Assembly: GCA_016720115.1 (NCBI GenBank)
Contig: JADJXT010000001.1
Coordinates: 1-64,000 of the forward strand
Direction: 5' to 3'
From: Sphingomonadales bacterium
GTDB lineage: Bacteria; Pseudomonadota; Alphaproteobacteria; Sphingomonadales; Sphingomonadaceae
DNA length: 64,000 nt
The position numbers and the translations under genes were made by a program. The notes below the pieces were generated by a model that saw only the letters and a list, made by a program, of their open reading frames with translations, was not told where the DNA came from and ran no database searches. How positions within the stretch are numbered: the first letter of the stretch is position 1; the number at the start of each line of letters is the position of its first letter. Below, in pieces: positions 1 through 8,455 of the stretch.

Positions 1-2
1 AT

Positions 3-140
3 CGGACGCTCAAGCGCCTCAAGAAGCTCGATGGGCGGCTGTGGCTGGTTCCCGAGGCCGACGGTTACCCGCACATCATTGTCGATGAATTTGTCGAGAT
101 CTGGGGTGTCGTCGTCGGATTGGCGCGGCGATATCGATGA
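3..140 (+). CDS. umuD: UmuD-like S24 peptidase, C-terminal end (partial)
   Basis: Open from the window edge; 45 residues then TGA. The tail has the LexA/UmuD protease-fold end (LDGRLWLVPEADGYPHIIV, then EIWGVVVGLARRYR), including the beta strand that follows the catalytic Lys in this family. UmuD is cleaved in the SOS response and partners UmuC as Pol V. The stop overlaps the umuC ATG by 4 bp (ATGA), the usual umuDC coupling. The catalytic Ser/Lys and any LexA box are outside the window. Confidence 0.8.
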   Translation, partial: RTLKRLKKLDGRLWLVPEADGYPHIIVDEFVEIWGVVVGLARRYR

Positions 141-1417
141 GCATTGTCGCGCTGGTCGATGCCAATAATTATTACTGCAGCGTCGAGCGGGCGTTCGATC
201 CCTCGCTGATCGATTGTCCAATGGTCGTGGCGAGCAACAACGACGGCTGCGTGGTTGCGCGCTCGGCGGAGGCGAAAGCGCTTGGCTTCAAGATGGGCGA
301 GCCTCTGCATCTGGTCCGCGACAAGATCAGGAAACACGGCGTGGCGGTTCGCAGCTCGAATTACGCGCTCTACGGCGACATGCAGCGGCGGATTTTGGCG
401 GCGATGGAGCCGTTCGCGACCGGCCAGGACGTCGAAGTGTATAGTATCGACGAAAGCTTCTTGTCGCTTGACGGGTTCCGGGATCGGGATCTCGTGGCCC
501 ATTGCGGGCGCTGCGCGCGCGGGTGCTCGAATGGACCACGATCCCGACCTGCGTCGGCATTGGTCCGACCAAGACGCTGGCGAAGCTCGGCAACGCGGCC
601 GCGAAGAAGAATCCGCTGTTTCAGGGTGTCGCGGACATGTGCGACAGCGCGATCAGGTCCTGGGTGATGGAGCGGTTTGCGGTGGGCGACGTCTGGGGTG
701 TCGGAGCCGCGACCGAAGCCAGGCTGCGAGCGCTCGGCGTCACGACTGCGGGGGCGCTGGCGGCAATGCCGCTCAGACAGGCGCGCGGGCTCGGGACGGT
801 GGTCCTCGAGCGTCTGGTTGCCGAACTCAACGGTGTGTCTGCATCGGCGGTCGAAGCGATCGAGCCTCCGCGCAAGGGGATGGCGGTGACGCGGTCGTTC
901 GGGGTTCCGATTACCGACCGGGAGCTTTTGATCGGAGCGGCCGCGCAATATGCGATGCGGGCTGGTGAGAAGCTGCGCCAGCATGGCCTGGTCGCGGGCC
1001 GGATGACCGTGTTCTTTCATACCAACCGGCACAAGCCCGATCGGCCGCAACATAGCGCGAGCCGGACTGTTTCGCTTCATCCGATGACGGCCGACAGTTT
1101 CGAGCTCGTCGGCGCTGTTCGGCGGATTGTCGAGCGGGCCTGGCGCGACGGCTTTGCATACACGAAGGCCGGCGTGATGCTCGAGGAGCTTGTGGCGGCT
1201 TGTGATCGGCCGCGAACCTTGTTCGAGGATATCGAGGCGGGGGGAGCGTCAGCAGCGGCTTCTCGGGGCGCTCGATGAGATCAACGGACGCTTCGGGCGC
1301 TTCACAGCCGTTCCGGCGGTTCAGGGCTTCAAGCGCGAATGGAAGCTCAAAGCCGAGATGAAATCGCCCGCTTGGACTACAAGGATCGAGGAGGTTCCGA
1401 AGGTTTCGTGCCGTTAG
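137..1417 (+). pseudogene. umuC: umuC, Y-family DNA polymerase V subunit, two compensating frameshifts
   Basis: Three frames together make one UmuC. Frame A (from 137) has the palm start MSIVALVDANNYYCSVERAF and the catalytic YSIDESF. Frame B (about 503-1250) continues TIPTCVGIGPTKTLAKLGN plus the little finger. Frame C, which is frame A again (about 1250-1417), ends GALDEINGRFGR. The first break fits loss of one C near 505 (a CC expected before GGGCG). The second fits one extra G in the G-run at about 1240-1246. Each break alone destroys the protein. As read this is a pseudogene, but both changes are one-base indels in short runs, so sequencing error is possible. UmuC would be the error-prone polymerase acting after UmuD cleavage. 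Confidence 0.85.
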
Positions 1418-1508
1418 TGGGGCGGTGTTACGAAAGGTGACGTCGAAGTCTGTCGGGCGGGTGTTGGCATTGGTACATCCAACCGTCCTCGCCGGGTGCG
1501 CCGGGGTC

Positions 1509-1533
1509 GCGTCCGTCAAGGTGGTGTAATTTC
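1509..1533. repeat. Terminal inverted repeat, IS copy 1, left end
   Basis: 25 bp: GCGTCCG, five variable bases, then GTGGTGTAATTTC. It matches the reverse complement of 2896-2920 at 20 of 25 positions; all five mismatches lie in the central block. Confidence 0.8.
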
Positions 1534-1554
1534 GGCTGTGGCCGTGGGCCATCG

Positions 1555-2767
1555 TCAGGCGGCTTTGGCGGTGATGTGTAGGGGCTGATTTTCCTCCTCG
1601 ATCATGGGTTGGTTGAGTTCGGCCATGCCTTCGATCTGCATGTATCGGTGCTGGAGCTGCCACTCGTCGTTCTGCTCCATCAGCACAGCCCCGACGAGGC
1701 GGATGATGCTGTCTTCGTTCGGGAAGATCCCGACGACGTCGGCGCGGCGCTTGACCTCCTTGTTGAGCCGCTCCAGCGGATTGGTTGAGTGTAAGTTCGT
1801 GCGGTGCTGGGTGGGAAAGCCGGTGTAGGCGAGCACGTCGGTTTCGGCCTCGTCCATGCAGGCGCCGAGCTTGGGCCAACGGTGCGCAACTGGTCGGCGA
1901 CCTGTCGCCAGACCTGCGTTGCGCTTTTCTGATCGGGCTGCAGGAAGACCTGGCGGATCGCGGCGGCGACGACAGTGTTCTGGCCCCTGGGCACATAGGA
2001 CAGGGCATTGCGCATGAAGTGCACCCGGCAGCGCTGCCAGGTGGCGCCCATGACGCGGGTGATCGCGCCCTTGAGGCCCTCGTGAGCATCGGAGATGACC
2101 AGCTTCACGCCGGTAAGACCGCGCCGAACAAGGTCCTTCAGGAAGTCGGACCAGAAGACCTCCGCTTCCGAGGGGCCGATATGCAGGCCGACGATCTCGC
2201 GCCGGCCCTCGGTGTTGACGGCCATGGCGATTATTGCGGCAACGCTGATGATCCGCCCGCCTTCGCGTACCTTGAGATAGGTGGCATCGAGCCAGAGATA
2301 CGGCCATTCGCCGGTGAGCGGGCGTTTCAGAAAGGCATGGACGCGCTCGTCAATGTCCTTGCAAAGCTTGGAGACGGTGGACTTGGAGATGCCGGTCATG
2401 CCCATGGCCTGGACGAGTTCATCGACCCGCCGGGTGCTGACCCCGCCGATCCACGCTTCCTGGATCACCGCAACCAGCGCTTTCTCGACCATCTTGCGGG
2501 GCTCAAGGAAGCCCGGAAAGTAGGACCCAGCACGCAGCTTGGGGATTTTCAGGTTCAGCGTGCCTACCCGGGTATCCAGCGAACGGTCGCGATAGCCGTT
2601 GCGCCAGGTCGCGCGCTCGCTGCTGCGTTCGTGGCGACCCGCGCCGATCAGGCCATCAACGTCGGCCTCCATGATCAGCTGCAGCACGTTCTCGGCGATG
2701 GTGCGCAAAAATCCGGTTGGCCGCCCTTCGCAGCAAGCTCTTCGATCAGTAATCTGTCCTCGGTCAT
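1555..2767 (-). pseudogene. IS256-family transposase, copy 1, double frameshift
   Basis: Aligned to the intact copy at 7088-8302 this gene lacks two bases: one A in the A-run near 2706-2710 and one G in the GGG near 1881. The first shifts frame after about 19 residues (GGQPDF, then CAPSPR). The second shifts it inside the distal catalytic region. Outside the shifts the protein is IS256-family: WLDATYLKV with the first Asp, VISDAHEGL with the second, CRVHFMRN, and NPLERLNKEVKRR with the Glu. It cannot give a full DDE transposase unless the indels are read errors. Confidence 0.85.
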
Positions 2768-2845
2768 CGGGAACTCCTCTTCGTCACGGTTGAAGTGTGC
2801 AAACTCCACCATAACGATGAACCCGGTGGCCACCAGCGACGCCGC

Positions 2846-2877
2846 ATTCCGGGGTGGGGCATGCCCCACCCCGGAAT
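2846..2877. repeat. Perfect 32-bp palindrome inside IS copy 1
   Basis: Two 16-base arms, ATTCCGGGGTGGGGCA and its exact complement, with no loop. It lies between the right terminal repeat and the transposase ribosome-binding site, so it is in the leader of any transcript entering the IS from outside. The same palindrome is at 8381-8412. A role as a guard hairpin against read-through expression is inference. Confidence 0.85.
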
Positions 2878-2895
2878 ACACCATCGCCTACACCG

Positions 2896-2920
2896 GAAAT
2901 TACACCACGAGCGCGGACGC
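2896..2920. repeat. Terminal inverted repeat, IS copy 1, right end
   Basis: Partner of 1509-1533: GAAATTACACCAC, five variable bases, CGGACGC. The four bases TAAC that follow are shared by both IS copies and probably belong to the element. Confidence 0.8.
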
Positions 2921-2924
2921 TAAC

Positions 2925-3411
2925 GAAACATGGGCGTGGCGGCTTCACCTGTCACATTTGTGTCCTGCGTCCGAAGAGCGTTGGCAGTGTAAAACTGGCA
3001 GATGCGAATCCGAATTCTCCACCTTTGATTGACCCGGCATTTTTAAAGGATGAGCGCGATCTTGATACAATGTTAGCTGGGGTGAAACAGGCTCAACAAA
3101 TCATGCAAGCTCCGTCATTTGATGCACATAGAGGAAAGGCGCTCTACGCTGGCGCAAGCAACGATGACGAGGAGCTAAAAGAAGACATCCGCAACCGAGC
3201 CGACACGATTTATCACCCCGTTGGTACATGTAAAATGGGCCCAGATAGCGATCCGAATGCTGTTGTCGATCAGAGGCTAAGGGTGCGAGGAATCAAGAGT
3301 TTGCGAGTTATTGATGCCTCGATCATGCCAAAAATAGTTTCCGGAAATACAAATGCCCCATCGATCATGATTGGCGAAAAAGGCGCCCATATGATCTTGG
3401 AAGATGCTTGA
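2925..3411 (+). pseudogene. GMC-family alcohol dehydrogenase, C-terminal fragment cut by the IS
   Basis: The reading frame is open from the IS junction and codes for about 160 residues of the GMC C-terminal substrate/catalytic domain. It begins at KHGRGGFTCHICVLRPKS, roughly two thirds into a family member. It keeps HPVGTCKMG with the catalytic His and SGNTNAPSIMIGE, the C-terminal GMC signature with the second active-site residue. The FAD-binding N-terminus is absent, so it is non-functional. It aligns clearly with the intact host GMC enzyme at 31050-32639 but has lower GC. It lies upstream of the acyl-CoA ligase in the same direction, suggesting they were once one alcohol-oxidation operon. 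Any ATG found upstream lies within the IS and is an artefact. Confidence 0.85.
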
Positions 3412-3684
3412 TCCATTCGGGACAAGACTCTTCTCTATTTGCAAAACGCAGTTGAACGAAAACGCTCTATTTCGAAATATTTCGTTGGTTTTTCGTAGGA
3501 TGGCGCAACATTTTTCGAGCCGCATATTGGAATTGATTATTTCTGATCCGAACAGGTTTGTGACCCTCAATGCGAATCTTGGATGAATTGGTCGAAGATT
3601 TGTTTCATTCGGCTCTGTCTATCAAGTGCCGAATTTGTGCAAAGTCGATGTCCAAAGCGATAGGATTTTTGGAAGGAAACCGAG

Positions 3685-5364
3685 ATGGATCGGACTGATG
3701 CGATTTCGAAATTGACTGCTCGAGGTGAGCAATTCGAGCTTCAGGATATTACGATCAATGGGAATGTGTGCAAATGGTTTGTAAACGCCCCGAGCACTTT
3801 GCCGCAAATGATCAAAGAATCGATCAGCGACCAAACTTTTTACGTTTATAAAACAGAACGATACACATTCAATGAAATGTATCAGCGGGCCTCGAGCTTG
3901 GCTGCCGAATTGATCGAAAAATATGGTATTTCGCCTGGAGATAGGGTCGCCATTGGCATGCGCAATTATCCAGAATGGCCAATCGCATTTACAGCGATCA
4001 CATCAATCGGGGGCATCGTAGTCGCGCTGAACGCCTGGTGGGAATCCGATGAGCTCGAATACGGACTGAATCACACCGGAACAAAAGTTGCAATTGTTGA
4101 TCAAGAGCGGCTTGACCGTATAATTGGAAATGACCGCTTGAATGAAATGCACCTCATCTCGGTTCGATCCGAACCTGAAGAGAGAGCCCAACCGATCGAA
4201 CCTCTGCTAAGTCGCAAAGTCGATATGCCAGAGGTTGAGCTGGGACCGGACGATGATGCCGTAATTCTGTTTACATCTGGATCAACAGGTCATCCTAAAG
4301 GTTCAGTGTCCACCCATCGAAATATCCTCGCCTCATTACTGTCATGGGAACTTGATTTAACTTGCATGGCGGTTTTGAAAGGCAGGACGAAATCTAAAAA
4401 AAATGGCAGCAAAGCGTATACCGATTCGACGCTATTAGGGATGCCGCTATTTCATGTGAATGGTTTATTGGCAGTCTTACTAGCCAGTTACCGTAAACAG
4501 CGAAAAGTGGTTGCCATGTACAAATGGGATCCCATGCGCGCGGTTGAGCTGGTTGAACGCGAGAAAATAATCAGCTTTGTCGGCACTCCGGCCATGACGG
4601 GAGATATCATGCTGGCTGCCCAAGACACTGGTCATGATGTCGGAAGTTTGTTGGCCGTTGGCGGGGGCGGTGCTGCGCGCGCTGAATCGCAGGTCAAGGG
4701 CCTTGATGACACATTCAAAAATGCTAAGCCTGGTACCGCCTGGGGTATGACCGAGACCAATTCCATCGGCACATCTATCGTAGGCGATGATTATCTGAGC
4801 AGGCCATCGAGTTCCGGTCGCGTCAGCGCGGTTCTTGAATTGGGGGTGGTTGATGATGGCGGAAATTTTCTTCCATCAGGAGAGCGCGGAGAATTATTGA
4901 TCCGAGGCACTTCAGTTATTCACAAATATTGGGAACGCCCAGACTCCATTGATGATTTTCTAGAAGATGGTTGGTTCCGAACTGGAGATATCGCATATAT
5001 TGATAAAGAGGGCTTCTTGTATGTCGTCGACCGACTGAAACAGATCATAATTCGCGGTGGCGAAAACATTGGTTGTAGCGAAGTAGAGTCAGCTTTGGCA
5101 GGTTATCCGTCTATCATTGAAGCGTGTGTTTATGGTGTGCCTGATGAGAGGCTCGGCGAAGAAGTTGCGGCCACGATATACGCTGACAATCAGGTAGATG
5201 TTGCGGCATTGCAAGAAAGTTTGAAAAGCAAGCTCGCCAATTTCAAGATCCCGAAATATGTCCGGATTTCGGAGACCCCTCTGGCCAGAATTGCATCTGG
5301 AAAAATCGACAAGAAATCGATCCAGAAAGAGCATGTTCTCGAATTGGATACCAAAAAGACTTAG
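3685..5364 (+). CDS. AMP-forming acyl-CoA synthetase/ligase (ANL superfamily)
   Basis: 559 residues, full family length. It adenylates a carboxylic acid with ATP and transfers it to CoA. Core motifs are in order: the P-loop-like FTSGSTGHPKG (196-206), WGMTETN (353-359), GWFRTGD (about 433-439), RLKQIIIRGGENIG (about 449-462), and the C-terminal ASGKIDKKS with the catalytic Lys (about 538-546). The start is supported by GGAAGG eight bases upstream. The 273 bp back to the GMC fragment contain a 12-bp palindrome (3473-3484) and no gene. AT-richer codon use than the host indicates transfer. With the upstream alcohol dehydrogenase remnant and the neighbouring transporter it looks like part of a degradation pathway; the substrate cannot be read from sequence. 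Confidence 0.9.
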   Translation: MDRTDAISKLTARGEQFELQDITINGNVCKWFVNAPSTLPQMIKESISDQTFYVYKTERYTFNEMYQRASSLAAELIEKYGISPGDRVAIGMRNYPEWPIAFTAITSIGGIVVALNAWWESDELEYGLNHTGTKVAIVDQERLDRIIGNDRLNEMHLISVRSEPEERAQPIEPLLSRKVDMPEVELGPDDDAVILFTSGSTGHPKGSVSTHRNILASLLSWELDLTCMAVLKGRTKSKKNGSKAYTDSTLLGMPLFHVNGLLAVLLASYRKQRKVVAMYKWDPMRAVELVEREKIISFVGTPAMTGDIMLAAQDTGHDVGSLLAVGGGGAARAESQVKGLDDTFKNAKPGTAWGMTETNSIGTSIVGDDYLSRPSSSGRVSAVLELGVVDDGGNFLPSGERGELLIRGTSVIHKYWERPDSIDDFLEDGWFRTGDIAYIDKEGFLYVVDRLKQIIIRGGENIGCSEVESALAGYPSIIEACVYGVPDERLGEEVAATIYADNQVDVAALQESLKSKLANFKIPKYVRISETPLARIASGKIDKKSIQKEHVLELDTKKT

Positions 5365-5495
5365 GACAATACCAGAGCTCTCAACACGAAAGCGGAAATC
5401 TGGCACCATACTCTATTGCACTTGACAGCGCACTAAACCTTTCTGCGATAATGAGGCGTATGGCACCCAGTTATTATGGCTGCACAATATGCTGC

Positions 5496-7025
5496 CTATT
5501 GTCGGTGCTCGGTTATTGTTCTGTCTTGAAGTCTGCGCAAATTTTCTTCGAAGTCCTCTTTGCTCAATTTGTAACTAGTCAAGGCGCCAATCATAACAAG
5601 ATAGATCGCGGTCACGATTGGAACGAAATACGCGCCAAGATCCCAAATCGCCTGGTCCGAGACATCATCAACGCTCACCCCTTTTGGGAATTGTGCAAGC
5701 GTCAGTACGAAGGATGCCATCAACACACCCAAGCCCTGAACGCTCTTTTTCGCAAAAGTTATGGCCGCGGCCAATATCCCTTCAGAGCGCCGCCCGGTTT
5801 CCAGTTCTGATTGCTCTGCCAAATCGGCAAGCATCGAGGCGACCAAAATATTGAAACAAATTATTAGGCCAAGATCAACGATCCCAAAAATCAGGTTAAA
5901 CCAGAATATGATCGGATCGCCGTTAGCCGGGAGCATATCAAACAGGCGCATACAAATAGGAATTGGCGCCGCCACAAACGCCACAAGCCCCACAATGATC
6001 GCGCCGTTCTTTTTGCCCATACGCTCAGAAACGAATGGCGCAATCTTAAAGCCGATAAAGGCCGACAGGAAAATCCCGATAGAAAGATAGCCGGTTTCCG
6101 CGGGCGTGAATTCCCAGAAATAGGAAACAAAATACAGATGCAAAGAGGCTTTGAGACCCAAACCCATAGCGCCGAGCATCGAAGCGGCAAAAATCGATAC
6201 GAACGAGCGATTGGCAAGCGTTTCAAAAATCTCTTTGAAGATTTTGGGCACTGTAAGTTTGCGTTGTTGGGGCGGGCTATAAAGCGTTGGAATTCTTGAA
6301 TGCGTGCCCGCCGATGACACCATAATAGAGATAAAAATCAACACCGAAGCGATAACGCCATAGGCAGTGTAAGGCGCCCGCGAGCTTACTGCCTCGGACA
6401 TGGAGCCGGTTACGAAAAGTGGAAAGACAATGAATAACATGGCGATGTTCATGAAATTGCCGCCCGACCAGGCAAAGAAATGAGCGTAGCTGATGAGCCT
6501 GCTTCTATCGTTGTAATCCTGAGTCAATTCAGGCGCCAAAGCTATATTGGGCGTTTCAAAAAATGTGATGCCGGTCCGTATCAAGACGGATAAACACAAC
6601 AGATACCAAAAAGTCTCTGTGTCAGAGAAGCTTTCGGGGGGCATCCAAACTAAGAAAAAACACAGCGCAACCGGAATCGCAGCTCCATACATGAAAGGAT
6701 GCCGGCGCCCCCATCTGGAGCGCAGATTATCCGACCAATAACCCACCAATGGATCGCTTACCGCATCAAAAAGCAGCGATATAAACAGAGCCAGCCCAAC
6801 CAATCGGGGATCCAGGCCCACAACCTGGCTGTAAAACGCCAAGAGGTAATAATCGAAGCCGTTGGATTTGATACCAAAGGCCATAGCGCCCATCCCGTAA
6901 AAGACGCGCGTGTGCCAAGGAAGCGGTGGCGTAGGAATTGGCGATTGCGAGATTGGTTCTAACGGTGGATTAACGGTCGCCATTTGATCGCCCAAGTTTA
7001 GTTTGTTGTGATCGTTGTTGCTCAA
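5496..7025 (-). CDS. GPH-family (MelB-like) sugar/cation symporter, MFS
   Basis: 509 residues from a TTG start, hydrophobic with about 12 membrane segments. The GPH signature is FDAVSDPLVGYWSD followed by RWGRRHPFM, the conserved Asp/Arg loop between helices 2 and 3. Family members import glycosides, pentosides or other small hydrophilic or amphipathic solutes with Na+ or H+. TTG at 7025 is favoured because GAGGAGGG lies four bases upstream; ATG at 6983 (MATVNPPLEP) is the alternative. The frame stays open into the IS, so a fused 781-codon ORF exists, but the upstream part is IS antisense. Convergent with the acyl-CoA ligase, and AT-rich like it. The IS ends 12 bp upstream of the TTG and has probably replaced the native promoter. 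Confidence 0.88.
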   Translation of the reverse strand: MSNNDHNKLNLGDQMATVNPPLEPISQSPIPTPPLPWHTRVFYGMGAMAFGIKSNGFDYYLLAFYSQVVGLDPRLVGLALFISLLFDAVSDPLVGYWSDNLRSRWGRRHPFMYGAAIPVALCFFLVWMPPESFSDTETFWYLLCLSVLIRTGITFFETPNIALAPELTQDYNDRSRLISYAHFFAWSGGNFMNIAMLFIVFPLFVTGSMSEAVSSRAPYTAYGVIASVLIFISIMVSSAGTHSRIPTLYSPPQQRKLTVPKIFKEIFETLANRSFVSIFAASMLGAMGLGLKASLHLYFVSYFWEFTPAETGYLSIGIFLSAFIGFKIAPFVSERMGKKNGAIIVGLVAFVAAPIPICMRLFDMLPANGDPIIFWFNLIFGIVDLGLIICFNILVASMLADLAEQSELETGRRSEGILAAAITFAKKSVQGLGVLMASFVLTLAQFPKGVSVDDVSDQAIWDLGAYFVPIVTAIYLVMIGALTSYKLSKEDFEENLRRLQDRTITEHRQ

Positions 7026-7052
7026 GATACCCTCCTCGGTCGCGTCCGTCAA
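7024..7052 (-). promoter_or_regulatory. Candidate IS/host hybrid outward promoter for the transporter
   Basis: On the minus strand the IS terminal repeat contains TTGACG (7052-7047). It is followed by 17 bases and TATCTT (7029-7024) in the cargo DNA. The -35 matches 5 of 6 consensus positions and the -10 matches 4 of 6, at ideal spacing. A transcript would start near 7017, downstream of the TTG start, so it would favour the ATG at 6983. Outward -35 boxes forming hybrid promoters are established for IS256-type elements. Confidence 0.45.
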
Positions 7053-7066
7053 GGTGGTGTAATTTC
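7042..7066. repeat. Terminal inverted repeat, IS copy 2, left end
   Basis: Identical to 1509-1533. On the minus strand it carries the TTGACG box used in the candidate hybrid promoter. Confidence 0.8.
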
Positions 7067-7087
7067 GGCTGTGGCCGTGGGCCATCG

Positions 7088-8302
7088 TCAGGCGGCTTTG
7101 GCGGTGATGTGTAGGGGCTGATTTTCCTCCTCGATCATGGGTTGGTTGAGTTCGGCCATGCCTTCGATCTGCATGTATCGGTGCTGGAGCTGCCACTCGT
7201 CGTTCTGCTCCATCAGCACAGCCCCGACGAGGCGGATGATGCTGTCTTCGTTCGGGAAGATTCCGACGACGTCGGCGCGGCGCTTGACCTCCTTGTTGAG
7301 CCGCTCGAGCGGATTGGTTGAGTGTAACTTCGTGCGGTGCTGGGTGGGAAAGCCGGTGTAGGCGAGCACGTCGGTTTCGGCCTCGTCCATGCAGGCGCCG
7401 AGCTTGGGCCAACGGGTGCGCAACTGGTCGGCGACCTGTCGCCAGACCTGCGTTGCGCTTTTCTGATCGGGCTGCAGGAAGACCTGGCGGATCGCGGCGG
7501 CGACGACAGTGTTCTGGCCCTTGGGCACATAGGACAGGGCATTGCGCATGAAGTGCACCCGGCAGCGCTGCCAGGTGGCGCCCATGACGCGGGTGATCGC
7601 GCCCTTGAGGCCCTCGTGAGCATCGGAGATGACCAGCTTCACGCCGGTAAGACCGCGCCGAACAAGGTCCTTCAGGAAGTCGGACCAGAAGACCTCCGCT
7701 TCCGAGGGGCCGATATGCAGGCCGACGATCTCGCGCCGGCCCTCGGTGTTGACGGCCATGGCGATTATTGCGGCAACGCTGATGATCCGCCCGCCTTCGC
7801 GTACCTTGAGATAGGTGGCATCGAGCCAGAGATACGGCCATTCGCCGGTGAGCGGGCGTTTCAGAAAGGCATGGACGCGCTCGTCAATGTCCTTGCAAAG
7901 CTTGGAGACGGTGGACTTGGAGATGCCGGTCATGCCCATGGCCTGGACGAGTTCATCGACCCGCCGGGTGCTGACCCCGCCGATCCACGCTTCCTGGATC
8001 ACCGCAACCAGCGCTTTCTCGACCATCTTGCGGGGCTCAAGGAAGCCCGGAAAGTAGGACCCAGCACGCAGCTTGGGGATTTTCAGGTTCAGCGTGCCTA
8101 CCCGGGTATCCAGCGAACGGTCGCGATAGCCGTTGCGCCAGGTCGCGCGCTCGCTGCTGCGTTCGTGGCGACCCGCGCCGATCAGGCCATCAACGTCGGC
8201 CTCCATGATCAGCTGCAGCACGTTCTCGGCGATGGTGCGCAAAAAATCCGGTTGGCCGCCCTTCGCAGCAAGCTCTTCGATCAGTAATCTGTCCTCGGTC
8301 AT
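7088..8302 (-). CDS. IS256-family transposase, intact
   Basis: 404 residues, usual length for the family. The start MTEDRLLIEEL is chosen because GAGGAG lies six bases upstream of the ATG; the frame extends further but without a site. Catalytic features in order: WLDATYLKV (first Asp), VISDAHEGLKGAI (second Asp), CRVHFMRN (the C/H element typical of IS256), and NPLERLNKEVKRR (catalytic Glu). IS256 transposases are related to eukaryotic Mutator transposases and move by a copy-out circular intermediate. This enzyme could act on both IS copies and on the whole composite unit. Confidence 0.93.
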   Translation of the reverse strand: MTEDRLLIEELAAKGGQPDFLRTIAENVLQLIMEADVDGLIGAGRHERSSERATWRNGYRDRSLDTRVGTLNLKIPKLRAGSYFPGFLEPRKMVEKALVAVIQEAWIGGVSTRRVDELVQAMGMTGISKSTVSKLCKDIDERVHAFLKRPLTGEWPYLWLDATYLKVREGGRIISVAAIIAMAVNTEGRREIVGLHIGPSEAEVFWSDFLKDLVRRGLTGVKLVISDAHEGLKGAITRVMGATWQRCRVHFMRNALSYVPKGQNTVVAAAIRQVFLQPDQKSATQVWRQVADQLRTRWPKLGACMDEAETDVLAYTGFPTQHRTKLHSTNPLERLNKEVKRRADVVGIFPNEDSIIRLVGAVLMEQNDEWQLQHRYMQIEGMAELNQPMIEEENQPLHITAKAA

Positions 8303-8380
8303 CGGGAACTCCTCTTCGTCACGGTTGAAGTGTGCAAACTCCACCATAACGATGAACCCGGTGGCCACCAGCGACGCCGC

Positions 8381-8412
8381 ATTCCGGGGTGGGGCATGCC
8401 CCACCCCGGAAT
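8381..8412. repeat. Perfect 32-bp palindrome inside IS copy 2
   Basis: Same sequence and relative position as 2846-2877, upstream of the transposase start. Strand-symmetric and GC-rich, so it would form a very stable hairpin in any RNA that reads into the IS. Confidence 0.85.
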
Positions 8413-8430
8413 ACACCATCGCCTACACCG

Positions 8431-8455
8431 GAAATTACACCACGAGCGCGGACGC
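8431..8455. repeat. Terminal inverted repeat, IS copy 2, right end
   Basis: Identical to 2896-2920; partner of 7042-7066. Confidence 0.8.

Larger units (their letters stand above)
1505..2924 (-). mobile_element. IS256-family insertion sequence, copy 1 (left)
   Basis: About 1.42 kb, nearly identical to 7038-8459. The ends are defined by where similarity between the copies stops. The first shared bases are GGTC and the last are TAAC, enclosing 25-bp imperfect inverted repeats at 1509-1533 and 2896-2920. Its transposase differs from copy 2 by two single-base deletions and a few substitutions, so it is probably inactive on its own but mobilisable in trans. Confidence 0.85.

Noticed and set aside
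1785..3032. Long plus-strand ORF opposite the transposase (and its twin at 7337-8287)
   Set aside because: Antisense to a real transposase, present only because of GC-rich codon bias.
2854..3411. A 185-codon ORF starting inside the IS and ending in the GMC fragment
   Set aside because: The start lies in the IS palindrome; only the part from 2925 is GMC sequence, so it is a chance fusion.
5422..5452. TTGACA and GATAAT on the plus strand between the ligase and transporter genes
   Set aside because: Spacing is 19 bp and no gene follows in that direction; it would only give antisense RNA to the transporter.
5496..7841. A 781-codon minus-strand ORF joining IS sequence to the transporter
   Set aside because: The first 270 or so codons are a wrong-frame reading of the transposase region; the transporter has its own start and ribosome-binding site.
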